A stretch of DNA of 32,053 nucleotides, taken from contig CADEGH010000051.1 in NCBI GenBank assembly GCA_902826835.1, positions 1 to 32,053 on the forward strand, in the 5' to 3' direction. Shown here piece after piece: positions 15,382-24,378 of this stretch. The translations under genes were made by a program, and so were the position numbers. Each line of letters opens with the position of its first letter. Position 1 is the stretch's first letter. This DNA comes from an uncultured bacterium (lineage in GTDB: Bacteria > Planctomycetota > GCA-002687715). Below the pieces are notes generated by a model. The model had not been told where the DNA came from, did no database searches, and saw only the letters and a program-made list of their open reading frames with translations.

Positions 15382-16560
15382 TCATGCGCTTGCGGTGCCG
15401 TGGGCTGGGTCCACTTCATTCTCGGGTGGCTGAGGGACGACTCCCAGGTCCGAAGCCTGCCTTGTCGCGGCGATCATCGTTTTCACGATGCTGTCGATCG
15501 TGCGAAAACCGAACAGGACCTGTCTGGCGAAGTAAGCCGAGCACTTGAACCAGCCTGCAGGGCTCTGTACATCAAACATCGTCTCAGTAGGAACATCGTC
15601 CTGTGTGAAGCGAACTCCGTCGCGCAGGAATAGCGCGGAATCGACAATCTGAAACAGGGTGAGTTCGCCCTCCATCAGTGCGCACCGTGCATCAAACGAA
15701 ATGGGCCAAGCCATCGGTGGTGCGACTTCGCTCAAGAGGTTGGGAATCGCGTCTGAAAGAAATGCAATCCAAGTTCCGCCATGGAACTGGTGGTTCTCGG
15801 GGAAGACCGGCGTGCTCCCAGGCCTGCACGAGCCGATCCAATGACCCGTTTCAACCACCTCTAATGCAGAGCCGCTATCGAGAGCCTTCGCCGTTACTCG
15901 TTCGACGGCGTCGAAGTTGAATGTTGCTGGAACACTCACGGGCAAGCACCAGCGCGTCGGAGCTTCCTCTCCAAAATCCACTTTTCCGGTGTTGAGGTAT
16001 TCCGCGGTTTTCTTCATTCGGTACAATTGGCGGCCTCGCCTGCCTTGGTGCTGATGCTCCGGCTTGTGTTCCTTGGACTTGAACTCAATGATGTCCGGGC
16101 GCTCGCGATCCCGAGCCAGAATCACATCTCCAATCTTGACGCAGTGCGTCAGATCCGCCACGAGGCCCTCCACCTTAAAGCTCCCGGCAACCTCTTCGAC
16201 CGCCAGCAGGCACTTCTCAATCTCTGCGCTCCGGTCGATTATCTTGGGAGGCTTGCCGGCGTTCTTTGCAAGGTTGCGAATCGCATGCGGGTGCAGGACT
16301 CGCCACGCGATCGAATCACCCATCAACCGGAGCTGCCGTCGGTGGAACTTGCCTTCGAGGGCACCGGCGCGATCATGCGTTTGCTCCCTTTCGCTCGCCA
16401 TGATTTCGGCAGCAAGTCGTCGCTGAATTGCGGCGAGTGCGGACGGCGAGTGCGATGCTTCGAGGTCCTCGAGCAGTCGGTGTCGAAGCGCACGACTGGC
16501 CACAGAGCCGTTGTGCTCTTGGGAGTCATAGGCCATCCGCTTGGAGTTTTTCTTATTCAT
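15382..16560 (-). CDS. Putative PD-(D/E)XK nuclease-like protein (392 aa)
   Basis: I do not recognise a named family. From the chosen ATG (MNKKNSKRMAYD), an N-terminal helical and charged region (about 15-80) is followed by KVEGLVADLTHCVKIGDVIL and then RPDIIEFKSKEHKPEHQHQG. The spacing D145-x13-E159-F-K161 within a strand-turn-strand context (GDVIL, then IIEFKSKE) is the core pattern of PD-(D/E)XK nucleases. The C-terminal half (about 190-390) is unassigned and includes GHWIGSCRPGSTPVFPENHQ. The frame opens upstream to 16686, but that part has odd composition and I exclude it. No partner methylase or helicase gene is adjacent. It sits alone in the third module of the island, the place where defence genes are often carried. 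Alternatives are a non-catalytic relative or another restriction-like fold. Confidence 0.65.
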   Translation of the reverse strand: MNKKNSKRMAYDSQEHNGSVASRALRHRLLEDLEASHSPSALAAIQRRLAAEIMASEREQTHDRAGALEGKFHRRQLRLMGDSIAWRVLHPHAIRNLAKNAGKPPKIIDRSAEIEKCLLAVEEVAGSFKVEGLVADLTHCVKIGDVILARDRERPDIIEFKSKEHKPEHQHQGRRGRQLYRMKKTAEYLNTGKVDFGEEAPTRWCLPVSVPATFNFDAVERVTAKALDSGSALEVVETGHWIGSCRPGSTPVFPENHQFHGGTWIAFLSDAIPNLLSEVAPPMAWPISFDARCALMEGELTLFQIVDSALFLRDGVRFTQDDVPTETMFDVQSPAGWFKCSAYFARQVLFGFRTIDSIVKTMIAATRQASDLGVVPQPPENEVDPAHGTASA

Positions 16561-17342
16561 GCCGTTGGCTGTGGAGAGTTTGCCGCGAAAGCTGACCACC
16601 TGTTTTGCGTGAAACTGACCCACCTCGACCGGCGAAGGATAGCCGACGGATCGTGGTTTTCCTTGAGTCTTCTCCACACATGGCAAAGGGAGGCGCCGGA
16701 TGAGCCGGCTCGCTCAGAGGAGTGTCGCATGGCGAGCGGCGATCGACCGACGCCTTCGCCGCCCGTGATCTGTTCTGAGGATTGGGAGCGGACTTCGAGG
16801 CCGGACCCGGCGAGGAGTAGCCCGCGACCTTTCGCATCCGATAGCTCCTACCCCGTGTGGTGCAAACGCTCGAACGTCCTGCCGAGCTATCCTTTACGAC
16901 ACTGGCAAGGTCGGCCTTCCGCGCCAGAAAGCGCTTCCTATCCATGCCTGGGTCGCCATCCTGACAGTCTGGAGTTAGTGCAGTCGGCATTGCAAGGGGG
17001 CCGTCAACGACCCACGTGAGGAGAACAACCTCCTTCGAGAGAGGTTCCGGCCAGGGAAACTCCGATTCACGAACTGTCGCGCATCATCGAACACGACCCG
17101 CTGATTCCGGCAGGAAGGAGTCCAGGTTCGACCGACTCTCGGTGGCGATAGCCTCCGTGAAGCGCGTCGGTCCCGTTCGGTCAGGTTCAAACTGTCCCGT
17201 TGCCATGAGGCAGGGGAACTCGATTGAACTTCCGCAAGTTGTGGTTTGAGAACGACTCGCGGGGCGGTCGGCGATCAGTTTCGCTGAGGGTGCCTACGCC
17301 CTTTGAACTCAAGGCCATTGACGAAAGGCCTTGCCCTGAAAC
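16561..17342. other. Island right arm without a supported gene
   Basis: About 780 bases with no convincing gene. Around 16855-16985, GTGTGGTGCAAACGCTCGAA and following bases resemble the 3' end and downstream region of the conserved hypothetical gene at 14500-14600 (GTGGTGCAGGCGCTCGAGCG and then a shared patch with CGCTTCC/CGCTCC and ATCCATGCC/ATTCATGCC). It probably holds a decayed copy. The remainder is unassigned. Confidence 0.4.
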
Positions 17343-17379
17343 GAGAAAGCCCTCCGGCGAGGTCGCCGAAGGGCTTCTC
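17343..17379 (-). terminator. Terminator-like hairpin now downstream of tRNA-Pro
   Basis: On the minus strand, 11 bases beyond the tRNA, GAGAAGCCCTTCGGCGA pairs with TCGCCGGAGGGCTTTCTC around a two-base turn, with minor bulges, and is followed by GTTTC. It can act as the present tRNA terminator, though its T tract is weak. It is almost the same sequence as the recombinase 3' end at 13757-13793, so it is probably element-derived. Read on the plus strand it still encodes recombinase-like residues (TRKPSGEVAEGLLSNNSRG). Confidence 0.6.
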
Positions 17380-17388
17380 TCGAACAAC

Positions 17389-17465
<77 letters not shown>

Positions 17466-17553
17466 ATGTGGTTCGCGTCCCGCCCGGAGGCGGTGGGTGT
17501 GAAACGAACCGGTCAGGGGTTTAACGCTCGGGAGGGTCAGGCTCAACGGGCGA

Positions 17554-18213
17554 TCAGCGGCGACCGTAGCGGGTTTCGGGCACGGGCTTGGTCAGGGTGA
17601 TCTCGAAAAGGGCGCCGGGCTCGGCTTCCGCGGGCTGCTCGAAGCGGGAATTCCCACGGAAAGGCGAGTGGGAGACGATTTTTTGGACCCGCTCGAGGGT
17701 GAGAGCCAGGCGGGCGGCGGTGGACTCGGAATCCTCCGCTTCCGCCTCGAGTTCCTCGAGAAGGAGCCCGGCTCCGCCTGGACTCAAGACTCGGTGCACC
17801 TCGGTCAAGAGTGAGGGGGGGGAGGAGGTCTCAGCCAGAACGCCGACGCCGATGACCAGGTCCACGCAGGCATCGGAGAGGGGCAGGGTGAGGAGGTCCG
17901 AGCGGTGGAAGGACAGGCGCTTGGCGGCCGGGCTGGTGCCGGAGGCTCGGGTGGCGAGGCGGACGCAGTCCGAGGACGGGTCGACCCCGATCACTTTCAG
18001 GTTGGGCAGCGCTTCCGCAAGGCGGGTGGAGAGAACGCCACTTCCGCAGGCCAAATCGAGGAGCGTGATCGGCCCCGTCGCCGCTTCCAGACGGGCGAGG
18101 GCCCGGTCGTAGAGCGCGGCCTGGCCGGGTCGGCGCCCGCGGGTGGCGGGAGCCGGATGCCCCGGCTGAAGGTGGGTTTGACCCGATTTTTGGCTCTTGC
18201 GCTTGAAAAACAT
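17554..18213 (-). CDS. Class I SAM-dependent methyltransferase
   Basis: A 219-residue protein with the Rossmann methyltransferase fold. Motif I is LLDLACGSGVLSTRL (about 51-65), the acidic residue ending strand 2 is D78 in VIGVDPS, and FHRSDLLTLPLSDACVDLVI (about 103-122) supplies the adenine-contacting and motif IV-like parts, followed by the post-motif HRVLSPGGAGLLLEE. The N-terminal 30 residues are basic and probably disordered. The start ATG (MFFKRKSQKSG) has a GAGGA ribosome-binding site, and TATGAT (18229-18234, minus strand) upstream may be its -10 box. The frame continues to 18381, but that part lies upstream of this signal. Its last residues lie about 90 bases from the tRNA. The substrate cannot be told from sequence; small molecule and protein are both possible. 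Confidence 0.8.
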   Translation of the reverse strand: MFFKRKSQKSGQTHLQPGHPAPATRGRRPGQAALYDRALARLEAATGPITLLDLACGSGVLSTRLAEALPNLKVIGVDPSSDCVRLATRASGTSPAAKRLSFHRSDLLTLPLSDACVDLVIGVGVLAETSSPPSLLTEVHRVLSPGGAGLLLEELEAEAEDSESTAARLALTLERVQKIVSHSPFRGNSRFEQPAEAEPGALFEITLTKPVPETRYGRR

Positions 18214-18474
18214 GGCGATCCTCGGGGCATCATAGCGAAACCGGATCGCCGGGTCCTTTGGGAGGACCAAAATGAGGGTGGGTAGCCGAGCCAACGTCCG
18301 TTTCGATCCTCTGAGAGCTCCCCCAATTCTGCCGGTCGCCATCCCGCTGGGGCGCGGAGTTTCTCGATTTCTTGTTCCCATCCGCTCTGGACCTACCAGG
18401 CGCTGGCGATAGGTTCTCCTGCCGCCGGAAGACCCATCCGGACCGGCGGATCACCAGCTTTCCAGGAGTTGACT

Positions 18475-19437
18475 ATGAAGCTCTGCCAAATCTTTGGAGC
18501 GGCGCTGGCTCTCAGCCTCGCGGCCCTTTCGGCTCAAACGGTTCTGATCAATGAGGTCGATTGCGACCAGACCCTCACCGATACCGGGGAGTTCATCGAG
18601 CTTTGGAGCTCGACGCCGAACTTCTCGCTCGCCGGGTACACCCTGGTGCTCTACAACGGGTCGAGCGACACCTCGTACCTGACGATCGACCTGTCGGCGC
18701 TGACCACCGACAACTTCGGCCTCATCGTGATCGGGAATGCCGGCGTCGTGCCCGCTCCCGCCGCGATCTTCAACAACAACACGCTGCAAAACGGCGCGGA
18801 CGCGGTGGCTCTCTACCTCGCGCCGGCCGCCAACTTCCCGAACGCCACCCCTGTCACCGCGGTCGGCCTGGTCGACGCCGTCGTCTACGGCACCGCGGAT
18901 CCGACGGATGCCGGCTTGATCGCGGTGCTCACGCCCGGCCAGCCCCAGCTCGACGAGAGCGCGAATCTCCTGCCCGAGACCCAATCCCTCCACCGCTGCG
19001 TCGATGGCGCGGGTGGGGCGCTCGATGTGAGCTTCTTCACCGCGGGAACTCCCACGCCCGGACTCTCGAACAACAGCATGTGCCCGGCGGTCGGCTTCTC
19101 GATCTCGGTCACTCAGGATGTCCCGAACTGCGGACCGCTGACCTTGGCCGTCATCGGCGCGACCCCCTCGGTCGAGCTGTACAACCTGGTTTCGCTGGTG
19201 TGCTCGAACGGCCAAGGACCGCTGTTCGGCATCGGCGTCGACGCGTTCAGCCAGATTTTCTTCCCGCTCGGATTTGCCCCCTTCCACACCGTCTCCGACA
19301 TGGCGGGCGCCTTCACCTTCGTTTATCCCTCGCCCTGCACTTCCCCCCTCGTGATCGAGTGCGTGTCGATCCAGGCGGTCGGAACCATCATCCTCGGGGT
19401 CAGCGCGACCACCGGCTGCGTCTCCGTCAGCCTCTGA
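18475..19437 (+). CDS. Exported lamin-tail-domain protein (320 aa)
   Basis: Starts MKLCQIFGAALALSLAALSA, a Sec signal peptide. AGGAG (18464-18468) lies six bases upstream of the ATG, and the nearby TTG at 18469 is less well placed. Residues about 21-150 match a lamin-tail domain: LINEVDCDQTLTDTGEFIEL (x-N-E-(V/I) then the F-I-E-L strand) and then LAGYTLVLYNGS. LTD proteins in bacteria are extracellular and often sit beside nucleases or are surface-associated. A Cys-bearing C-terminal beta domain (about 205-320, including GPLFGIGVDAFSQIFF) resembles C-terminal modules of planctomycete exported proteins. No catalytic residues are seen. It ends at a strong bidirectional terminator. Confidence 0.8.
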   Translation: MKLCQIFGAALALSLAALSAQTVLINEVDCDQTLTDTGEFIELWSSTPNFSLAGYTLVLYNGSSDTSYLTIDLSALTTDNFGLIVIGNAGVVPAPAAIFNNNTLQNGADAVALYLAPAANFPNATPVTAVGLVDAVVYGTADPTDAGLIAVLTPGQPQLDESANLLPETQSLHRCVDGAGGALDVSFFTAGTPTPGLSNNSMCPAVGFSISVTQDVPNCGPLTLAVIGATPSVELYNLVSLVCSNGQGPLFGIGVDAFSQIFFPLGFAPFHTVSDMAGAFTFVYPSPCTSPLVIECVSIQAVGTIILGVSATTGCVSVSL

Positions 19438-19466
19438 TCCCTCTCCCGTTCCGAGTTGGATGCAAA

Positions 19467-19502
19467 ACGGGCCGGGTCGGCAAGTCGCCGTACCCGGCCC
19501 GT
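19467..19502. terminator. Bidirectional Rho-independent terminator
   Basis: ACGGGCCGGGT (19467-19477) and ACCCGGCCCGT (19492-19502) are a perfect 11-bp stem extended by an inner GGC/GCC. CTTGTTT follows on the plus strand and TTTTGC on the minus strand. It lies between two convergent genes and can stop transcription from both. Confidence 0.85.
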
Positions 19503-19528
19503 CTTGTTTGCGCTCAGGTAGTTCTTGA

Positions 19529-21097
19529 TCAGCGGTTCGTCAGCGTGATCGCGTTGCTCGAGAAGACCACCAAATTGCCTGGCGCTGTGAAGTAGCAAAA
19601 GACTGCTTGCAGGGTGAGATCGAAGGATGGCGTGAAGGGGGGGATCGTGAAGTTTGCCTGCAAGGGGAGTTGGTTCAGGGGACTGGTCGGGGTGACTGGG
19701 CACGGATCCCCGCGGTTGTTCGTCAGCGTTCCGTTCTGGCCGAACAGGCTCCAATCGTAGATCGCGCTCACCGGCCGCGGCAGAGGGTGCCCAAACAGGG
19801 TGGTGAGGACGGCCGCATCCGCGGGAGTGGGTCTGCCGACCACTGCAAAAACCGCCGCCTGCGCCCACTGAGTCGGACTGACGCCCGGAACTTCGAGCAA
19901 GAGGTTGATGGTGCTTCCGTTGGTCCTCGTCACCCGGCGGGGGGCGCCACCGTCGGTGAAGACGTTGGATTCGGTGTCGAGGCGGAGCTGGGCGAAGTTC
20001 GGCGACGGACCGTTCGTGTTGGGGGGCGGGTTTAGCGCCAAGAAACTCCCCGTGGCGACCGGCTCAAGCATGGGGTCGGTTCCGCGCGCTCCGTGCAAGC
20101 GGGGCAGGGTCTGCTGGTCGTCGATACCGAGGTCGCCTCTGCGTGCCCACACGAAGGTCCCCTCGTGGCGGGGGGCCCAGCCGGGAGGATTGGGATAGGG
20201 GTAGTTAATGACAAACGGGAGCGGTTCCGGGTGTGCCGCGGGAATCCTCGCGAGAATGGTCGCGGAGTCGATGCTGGCGACCCACCCGCCCGCCGACGGA
20301 AAGGGACCTGGGGCCGAAAGAGAGGGAGACCCCGGCGCGAGAGAAAAGTAGACCCCTCCGTGCTTGTCCACCATCAACGAGGAGATCACGTCCGTGGGCT
20401 GGAGCCCCAGGCTGGAACTGGATCTTGCGAGATTGGGGAGCCCGTACGGCGTGTCCATCGCCAAAATGTCGGACGTGTTGTAGACAGGGGGAGGGCTCTG
20501 GGTGCCCCACAGTAATGCGACTTGCGCATTGAACGCCGCGAGCGAAGCCGGCGCGACCGTGAAGAACATCGGCAGGTCGTTGGTCCACAGGAGCGAATCG
20601 ACCTGGGTCGTCGGATCGAGACCGAGATAGGCATCGAGGACGGCGTGGTCCGGCCCGCTTCCGAAGAACCACGAGGAGCGGAAGATCTGGTTGCCGATGG
20701 GGGCATTGGCCGCGAATGCGGTGGCGAGGGGAGTGCCGACGGCACCGTTGGTGGTTTGGGACACCGTCCAGTGCACGGCAATCGCGCGGTTCGTGATGAG
20801 GCTCAGGTCGGTGACCCCCCAGGCATACAGGACGTCCCGGCCGTCACTCATCGCGGAGCAGTCTTGGAGGTCGAGGAGGAACTCACCACCCTCGCGTTCT
20901 TCGAAGGATGCGCCCTCGCCATAGCTATAGAGCAGAGAGCCGCCATCCCAGAAATTGGGGGCGCCGGTCTCGACGCTGCCGGCGCTGATTCCCAAGTACT
21001 GCTGGAAGTTGAGATCGAAGTCGGGATCGATCTGGGCTGACGCAACCCCGGCGATCGAGGCGAAAGCAAGCGAGAGAAGGACGATTCGATGAGACAA
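19529..21097 (-). CDS. Exported hypothetical protein (522 aa), TTG start
   Basis: I chose the TTG at 21095-21097 because AAGGAG lies seven bases upstream and a signal peptide follows at once (HRIVLLSLAFASIAGVASAQ, cleavage after ASA). The open frame reaches 21178, but those residues are Pro-rich and would precede the ribosome-binding site. The mature protein contains SWFFGSGPDHAVLDAYLGLD, a stretch with repeated Gly/Asn/Asp turns and a long beta-rich middle (about 100-400). Its C-terminal part (about 430-520), ending with FCYFTAPGNLVVFSSNAITL, has the look of the terminal beta domains of planctomycete secreted proteins. I see no catalytic motif and no transmembrane anchor after the signal peptide. 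It is probably an extracellular or periplasmic protein; the function is unknown. Confidence 0.75.
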   Translation of the reverse strand: MSHRIVLLSLAFASIAGVASAQIDPDFDLNFQQYLGISAGSVETGAPNFWDGGSLLYSYGEGASFEEREGGEFLLDLQDCSAMSDGRDVLYAWGVTDLSLITNRAIAVHWTVSQTTNGAVGTPLATAFAANAPIGNQIFRSSWFFGSGPDHAVLDAYLGLDPTTQVDSLLWTNDLPMFFTVAPASLAAFNAQVALLWGTQSPPPVYNTSDILAMDTPYGLPNLARSSSSLGLQPTDVISSLMVDKHGGVYFSLAPGSPSLSAPGPFPSAGGWVASIDSATILARIPAAHPEPLPFVINYPYPNPPGWAPRHEGTFVWARRGDLGIDDQQTLPRLHGARGTDPMLEPVATGSFLALNPPPNTNGPSPNFAQLRLDTESNVFTDGGAPRRVTRTNGSTINLLLEVPGVSPTQWAQAAVFAVVGRPTPADAAVLTTLFGHPLPRPVSAIYDWSLFGQNGTLTNNRGDPCPVTPTSPLNQLPLQANFTIPPFTPSFDLTLQAVFCYFTAPGNLVVFSSNAITLTNR

Positions 21098-21198
21098 GTT
21101 GGGCTCCTTGGGGGGCGATGGGGATGCAGGCGGTCCGACGAGCGGTACCTTTTGGGGCGGGGGACGGAATCCGGACAATTTTTTTCAGGGGATCGGGG

Positions 21199-23697
21199 CT
21201 ATTTCGGGATTCGCCTCACCGGGCGTATCCCGACGTCCCGGTCCCGATCCGTTTCCGGGTAGTAAGTCCGAAACGTCGTTCGGGTTACTTGGAGTTGGCT
21301 CCAGTGGCTCCCACCCCGGAGTGCGCGACGGGCCACGGGTTCGGGGGGGCCCGAAAGCAGGCCATCCCCTACTCCTACAGAGGCATTCTCGTAACGCGTA
21401 TAGAGGTCGGCGCACATTTCCCAGGCGTTCCCTAGAGCGTCATGGAGACCGAAAAGATTGGGCCGGAAACTCCCCACTGGGGCCTGGCCCTTGAACCCGT
21501 CGTCGAAGGCGTGCGGGTGCATGGAGTCCATAAACCACTCCTCGCTCTCCTGCCCAGCGAGGTTGCAGCTCCCTTCGAGTTCGGCCTGGTCGGCATAAGT
21601 GACGATCTTTGAGCTTCCCGACGCGCCGGCCGCACATTCCCACTGCGCCTCGGTGGGTAAGACCAGCTCGAGTTGGGCGAGCACCCGCATCGCCGTGGGC
21701 CAGTCGATATTGCACACCGGCATCCGGACGTCGTTCGTCTCTTCCGGGGCGATCTCTCGGCCAGCGCTCGAGCCGGGCTGATAGATGGACGGACGGTTAC
21801 CCCCCGTGATCCGCTCCCACTGGGCTTGGGTCATCTCGAATTTGGAGATGAGGTACGCGTCTAACGAGACCTCGAAAGCTGGGACTTCCCCGCTCGTAAC
21901 TCCGATTAGAGAATCGGCATGGGCGGTGGACCCGATCGTCGTCGTGCAATCGGGGATCAGAATGAACACCATTCCGGTCTCCGCTTCAATCTCGATTCGC
22001 CCCGTCTGCGGGTGGCGGCGCGGCCGTTCGCCGGTTTCGACGTGCCAAAACTCCTGCAAGTCGGACTCCGGGTCGGTCCCGAGCGGAACGAGGCCAGGAA
22101 TTGGGGTGAGTTTCAAGCCCCCGTAGGTTTGGTTGCTCGCGACTGCCTTGATACAAGCCGCCCAGGCCTCCGGCTCCGCCAGCGTGCTGCGGGCCAGCAA
22201 GGTGGCACTCCGCTGTCGGCGCTCTTCGATCAGGGGCACGGTCTTTCCGAGTTCGTCGTAGGACCGCAGGAGTTCCTCGAGGAGGCTTCGGAACCAATCC
22301 GTCCCTCCGGGGACGGCGTCCGCGGCTCGAATGCCACCGGCGGCAAGCAGCCGCAGCGCGGACTCGTGGGTGGCCCGGCGCGAGAGCGTCGTCTCCGCCT
22401 CCTTCAACCATCGTTCCATGGCGGGCACCTGCGCGGGCCCTATGGGATACAAAGACGGGGCCCGGGCGATGAGGTCTTGGGAGTTTTTCAGGTCGGCCGT
22501 CTCAAGCAGCATTTCCAGTCGGCGCTCCGCCTGAAGGAGGGCCCATGTCGTACTCGCGAGCCCGAGCACGAGGACGAGCGCCAGGAGCGAGAGGGTGGTG
22601 GTGAGTGCCGGATTGCGGCGCGCAAAACTCCAAACCCGGCTCGACACGCTCGGTCGACGGGCCAAGATTGGCTTTCCGTCCAAGATCCGCCGCAGGTCAT
22701 CGGCGAGGGCCTGCGCGGTTGAATACCGGCGATCCGGTTCGAGCGCGAGCGCGGTGGCAAACACGAGATCCAGGTCGCGGCCGACGGCGGGGTTGCGGTT
22801 ACTCAGTGACGGCGGCCGTCCTTCGAGTATGCGCTCCCGCAGTCCCTCGAAAGTGGCATGGGCAAACGGCGGATGGCCGGTGAGCGCGGTGCACAGGGTC
22901 GCGCCCAGCGCCCAGACATCCGATCGTGTTCCCACCGTGGCGGTGTCGCCCCGCACCTGCTCGGGGGACATGTACGCCGGCGTTCCGAAGACCGCGCCGG
23001 TGACGGTGAGAGTGGCCGAGGAATCGGAAAGGTCGCGAGCCAAGCCAAAGTCCAGAATCACGGGCCGACCATCCGCACCGATCAGGATGTTGTTCGGCTT
23101 GAGATCCCGATGCACGACCCCGGCGTCGTGGGCCACCTGCACCGCCCTCGCGATCTGTTCGAACTGGTGAAGGAGCCGGGGAATCTCCTCGCGGGGGGCT
23201 GGGTGTTCCCCGCGGGCGTCGATGGCGGCGGCGAGGGACGTCCCATCGACGTACTGCATCGCGATCCAGGGGATCGCTCCCTCGACTCCGGCGTCGTGAA
23301 CCGCGCAGATCCCCGGATGATGGACCCGAGCCATGAGTTCCGCTTCGCGACGAAATCGCAGGAGGAACGATTTCGGGTCCGTGAAGACGCGGTCCAGCGT
23401 CTTGATCGCCACCTGCCGACGCAGGCGCGGGTCCTCGGCGAGCCAGACCGATCCCTGCCCGCCGCGGCCCAAGAGCTTGATGGGTTTGTAGGGACCGAGG
23501 CGCTCCGGGATCAGCAGAGACGGCGCGGCGGCGCGACCGCGTTCGTACTCCGAGAAGGCCTCGCGAATGGCACCCTCGGCGTCGGGCCGACGCGCGAGGT
23601 ATCGGTCCAAGTTCGGAACCTGACCCGCCGCTTCCTCGGAAAGGAGTTGTTCCAAGAACTCGACCACGAGGCGGTCTTTCAGATCCGATTCGTTCAT
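21199..23697 (-). CDS. Ser/Thr protein kinase fused to an FGE-like (SUMF1) domain
   Basis: An 832-residue fusion. The N-terminal 60 residues are helical and acidic. The kinase domain (about 70-340) has the Gly loop LLGRGGQGSVWL, K99 in VAIK, the catalytic HRDLKPNNILI (D198) and DFG (216-218), so it should be active. One hydrophobic helix at about 364-386 anchors it. About 190 residues of helical linker follow. An FGE/sulfatase-modifying-factor-like domain spans about 575-832: GMVFILIPDC, LISKFEMTQAQWERITGG, LPTEAQWECAAGASG, LHDALGNAWEMCADLYTRYE, and RALRGGSHWSQ. In such fusions this domain probably acts as a sensor outside the membrane, not as an enzyme, but that is unproved. It is divergent from an ECF sigma gene with only 23 bases between starts. 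Confidence 0.92.
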   Translation of the reverse strand: MNESDLKDRLVVEFLEQLLSEEAAGQVPNLDRYLARRPDAEGAIREAFSEYERGRAAAPSLLIPERLGPYKPIKLLGRGGQGSVWLAEDPRLRRQVAIKTLDRVFTDPKSFLLRFRREAELMARVHHPGICAVHDAGVEGAIPWIAMQYVDGTSLAAAIDARGEHPAPREEIPRLLHQFEQIARAVQVAHDAGVVHRDLKPNNILIGADGRPVILDFGLARDLSDSSATLTVTGAVFGTPAYMSPEQVRGDTATVGTRSDVWALGATLCTALTGHPPFAHATFEGLRERILEGRPPSLSNRNPAVGRDLDLVFATALALEPDRRYSTAQALADDLRRILDGKPILARRPSVSSRVWSFARRNPALTTTLSLLALVLVLGLASTTWALLQAERRLEMLLETADLKNSQDLIARAPSLYPIGPAQVPAMERWLKEAETTLSRRATHESALRLLAAGGIRAADAVPGGTDWFRSLLEELLRSYDELGKTVPLIEERRQRSATLLARSTLAEPEAWAACIKAVASNQTYGGLKLTPIPGLVPLGTDPESDLQEFWHVETGERPRRHPQTGRIEIEAETGMVFILIPDCTTTIGSTAHADSLIGVTSGEVPAFEVSLDAYLISKFEMTQAQWERITGGNRPSIYQPGSSAGREIAPEETNDVRMPVCNIDWPTAMRVLAQLELVLPTEAQWECAAGASGSSKIVTYADQAELEGSCNLAGQESEEWFMDSMHPHAFDDGFKGQAPVGSFRPNLFGLHDALGNAWEMCADLYTRYENASVGVGDGLLSGPPEPVARRALRGGSHWSQLQVTRTTFRTYYPETDRDRDVGIRPVRRIPK

Positions 23698-23720
23698 GGG
23701 TGGCTGGCGTATATCATGCC

Positions 23721-24305
23721 ATGGTGAGTCACTCCGTGGGTCCTCAGAACGAGTCAGACGGAGCGCCGGACTTCGTCTCTTTGTTCCAAGCCGTGGCGCT
23801 TCCCCTCCACGCTTGGGCGGTCGTCCGGCTCGTCTCGACCATCCGCAAACTGGTCGATCCCGAAGACCTCGTGCAGGAAATTTGCTGCCGGGCGTACGAG
23901 CGATTCTCCACCTTTGAGCCTTCGCGGGGGAGTTTTCGGGCTTGGGTGTTCGGGATCGCCTACAACGTCTTGAAAGAGACGATGACCCGCGGATCGCGGC
24001 CCGGCGATCGGGCGAACTACCCGGCCCGGAGTTCCGCACCCGGCATCAGCGCGGTGCCCGACGAAACCACGAGCGTGTTGCGGAGAGTGGCGCGCGACGA
24101 GGCTTTTGCCCAGTTCCTCGCGCGGGTGTTGGAGTTGGACGAGGAGGACCGGCGCATGGTCCTCTACCGAGGTCTCGAAGGCATGACCTTTCCGGAGATC
24201 GCCGCTCTGACTGGCGCGAGTTTGTCGGCCGTCGAGAAACGCTGGCAGCGGCTGTCGTCGCGCCTCTCGACGTTCCGGCCGCCGAGCGACCTCCTCAATT
24301 CCTGA
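23721..24305 (+). CDS. ECF-type RNA polymerase sigma factor
   Basis: A 194-residue protein with sigma region 2 (about 25-85: LVSTIRKLVDPEDLVQEICC and ERFSTFEPSRGSFRAWVFGI) and region 4 (about 130-185: ELDEEDRRMVLYRGLEGMTF and EIAALTGASLSAVEKRWQRL), the standard two-domain ECF layout without sigma 1 or 3. The chosen ATG is followed by GTG AGT CAC; an upstream in-frame GTG at 23700 is possible. TATATC at 23710-23715 lies just upstream, so the transcript may be almost leaderless. It is divergent from the membrane kinase, a common planctomycete arrangement in which the kinase is thought to control the sigma factor. I see no anti-sigma gene. Confidence 0.9.
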   Translation: MVSHSVGPQNESDGAPDFVSLFQAVALPLHAWAVVRLVSTIRKLVDPEDLVQEICCRAYERFSTFEPSRGSFRAWVFGIAYNVLKETMTRGSRPGDRANYPARSSAPGISAVPDETTSVLRRVARDEAFAQFLARVLELDEEDRRMVLYRGLEGMTFPEIAALTGASLSAVEKRWQRLSSRLSTFRPPSDLLNS

Positions 24306-24378
24306 ACCGGCGGTCCGGCGGCGCGATTTTTTTTCGTGCGAAAACTCGACGCACTCGGAAAGGAGGCGAGTCCCCACG
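24306..24378. other. Short gap with an isolated ribosome-binding site
   Basis: AAAGGAGG (24358-24365) is the best ribosome-binding site in the vicinity and lies 13 bases before the TTG of the small frame below, rather far. An eight-T run (ATTTTTTTT, about 24327-24335) follows a CGGCGG-rich patch and may serve as a weak terminator for the sigma gene. Confidence 0.35.

Noticed and set aside
16027..17019. Long plus-strand frame (330 codons)
   Set aside because: It runs antisense through the nuclease-like gene and on into the empty right arm; no family motifs and an unconvincing amino-acid composition.
18451..19287. Minus-strand frame of 278 codons opposite the lamin-tail protein
   Set aside because: Arg/Glu/Gly-rich shadow; the plus strand has signal peptide, ribosome-binding site, domain and terminator.
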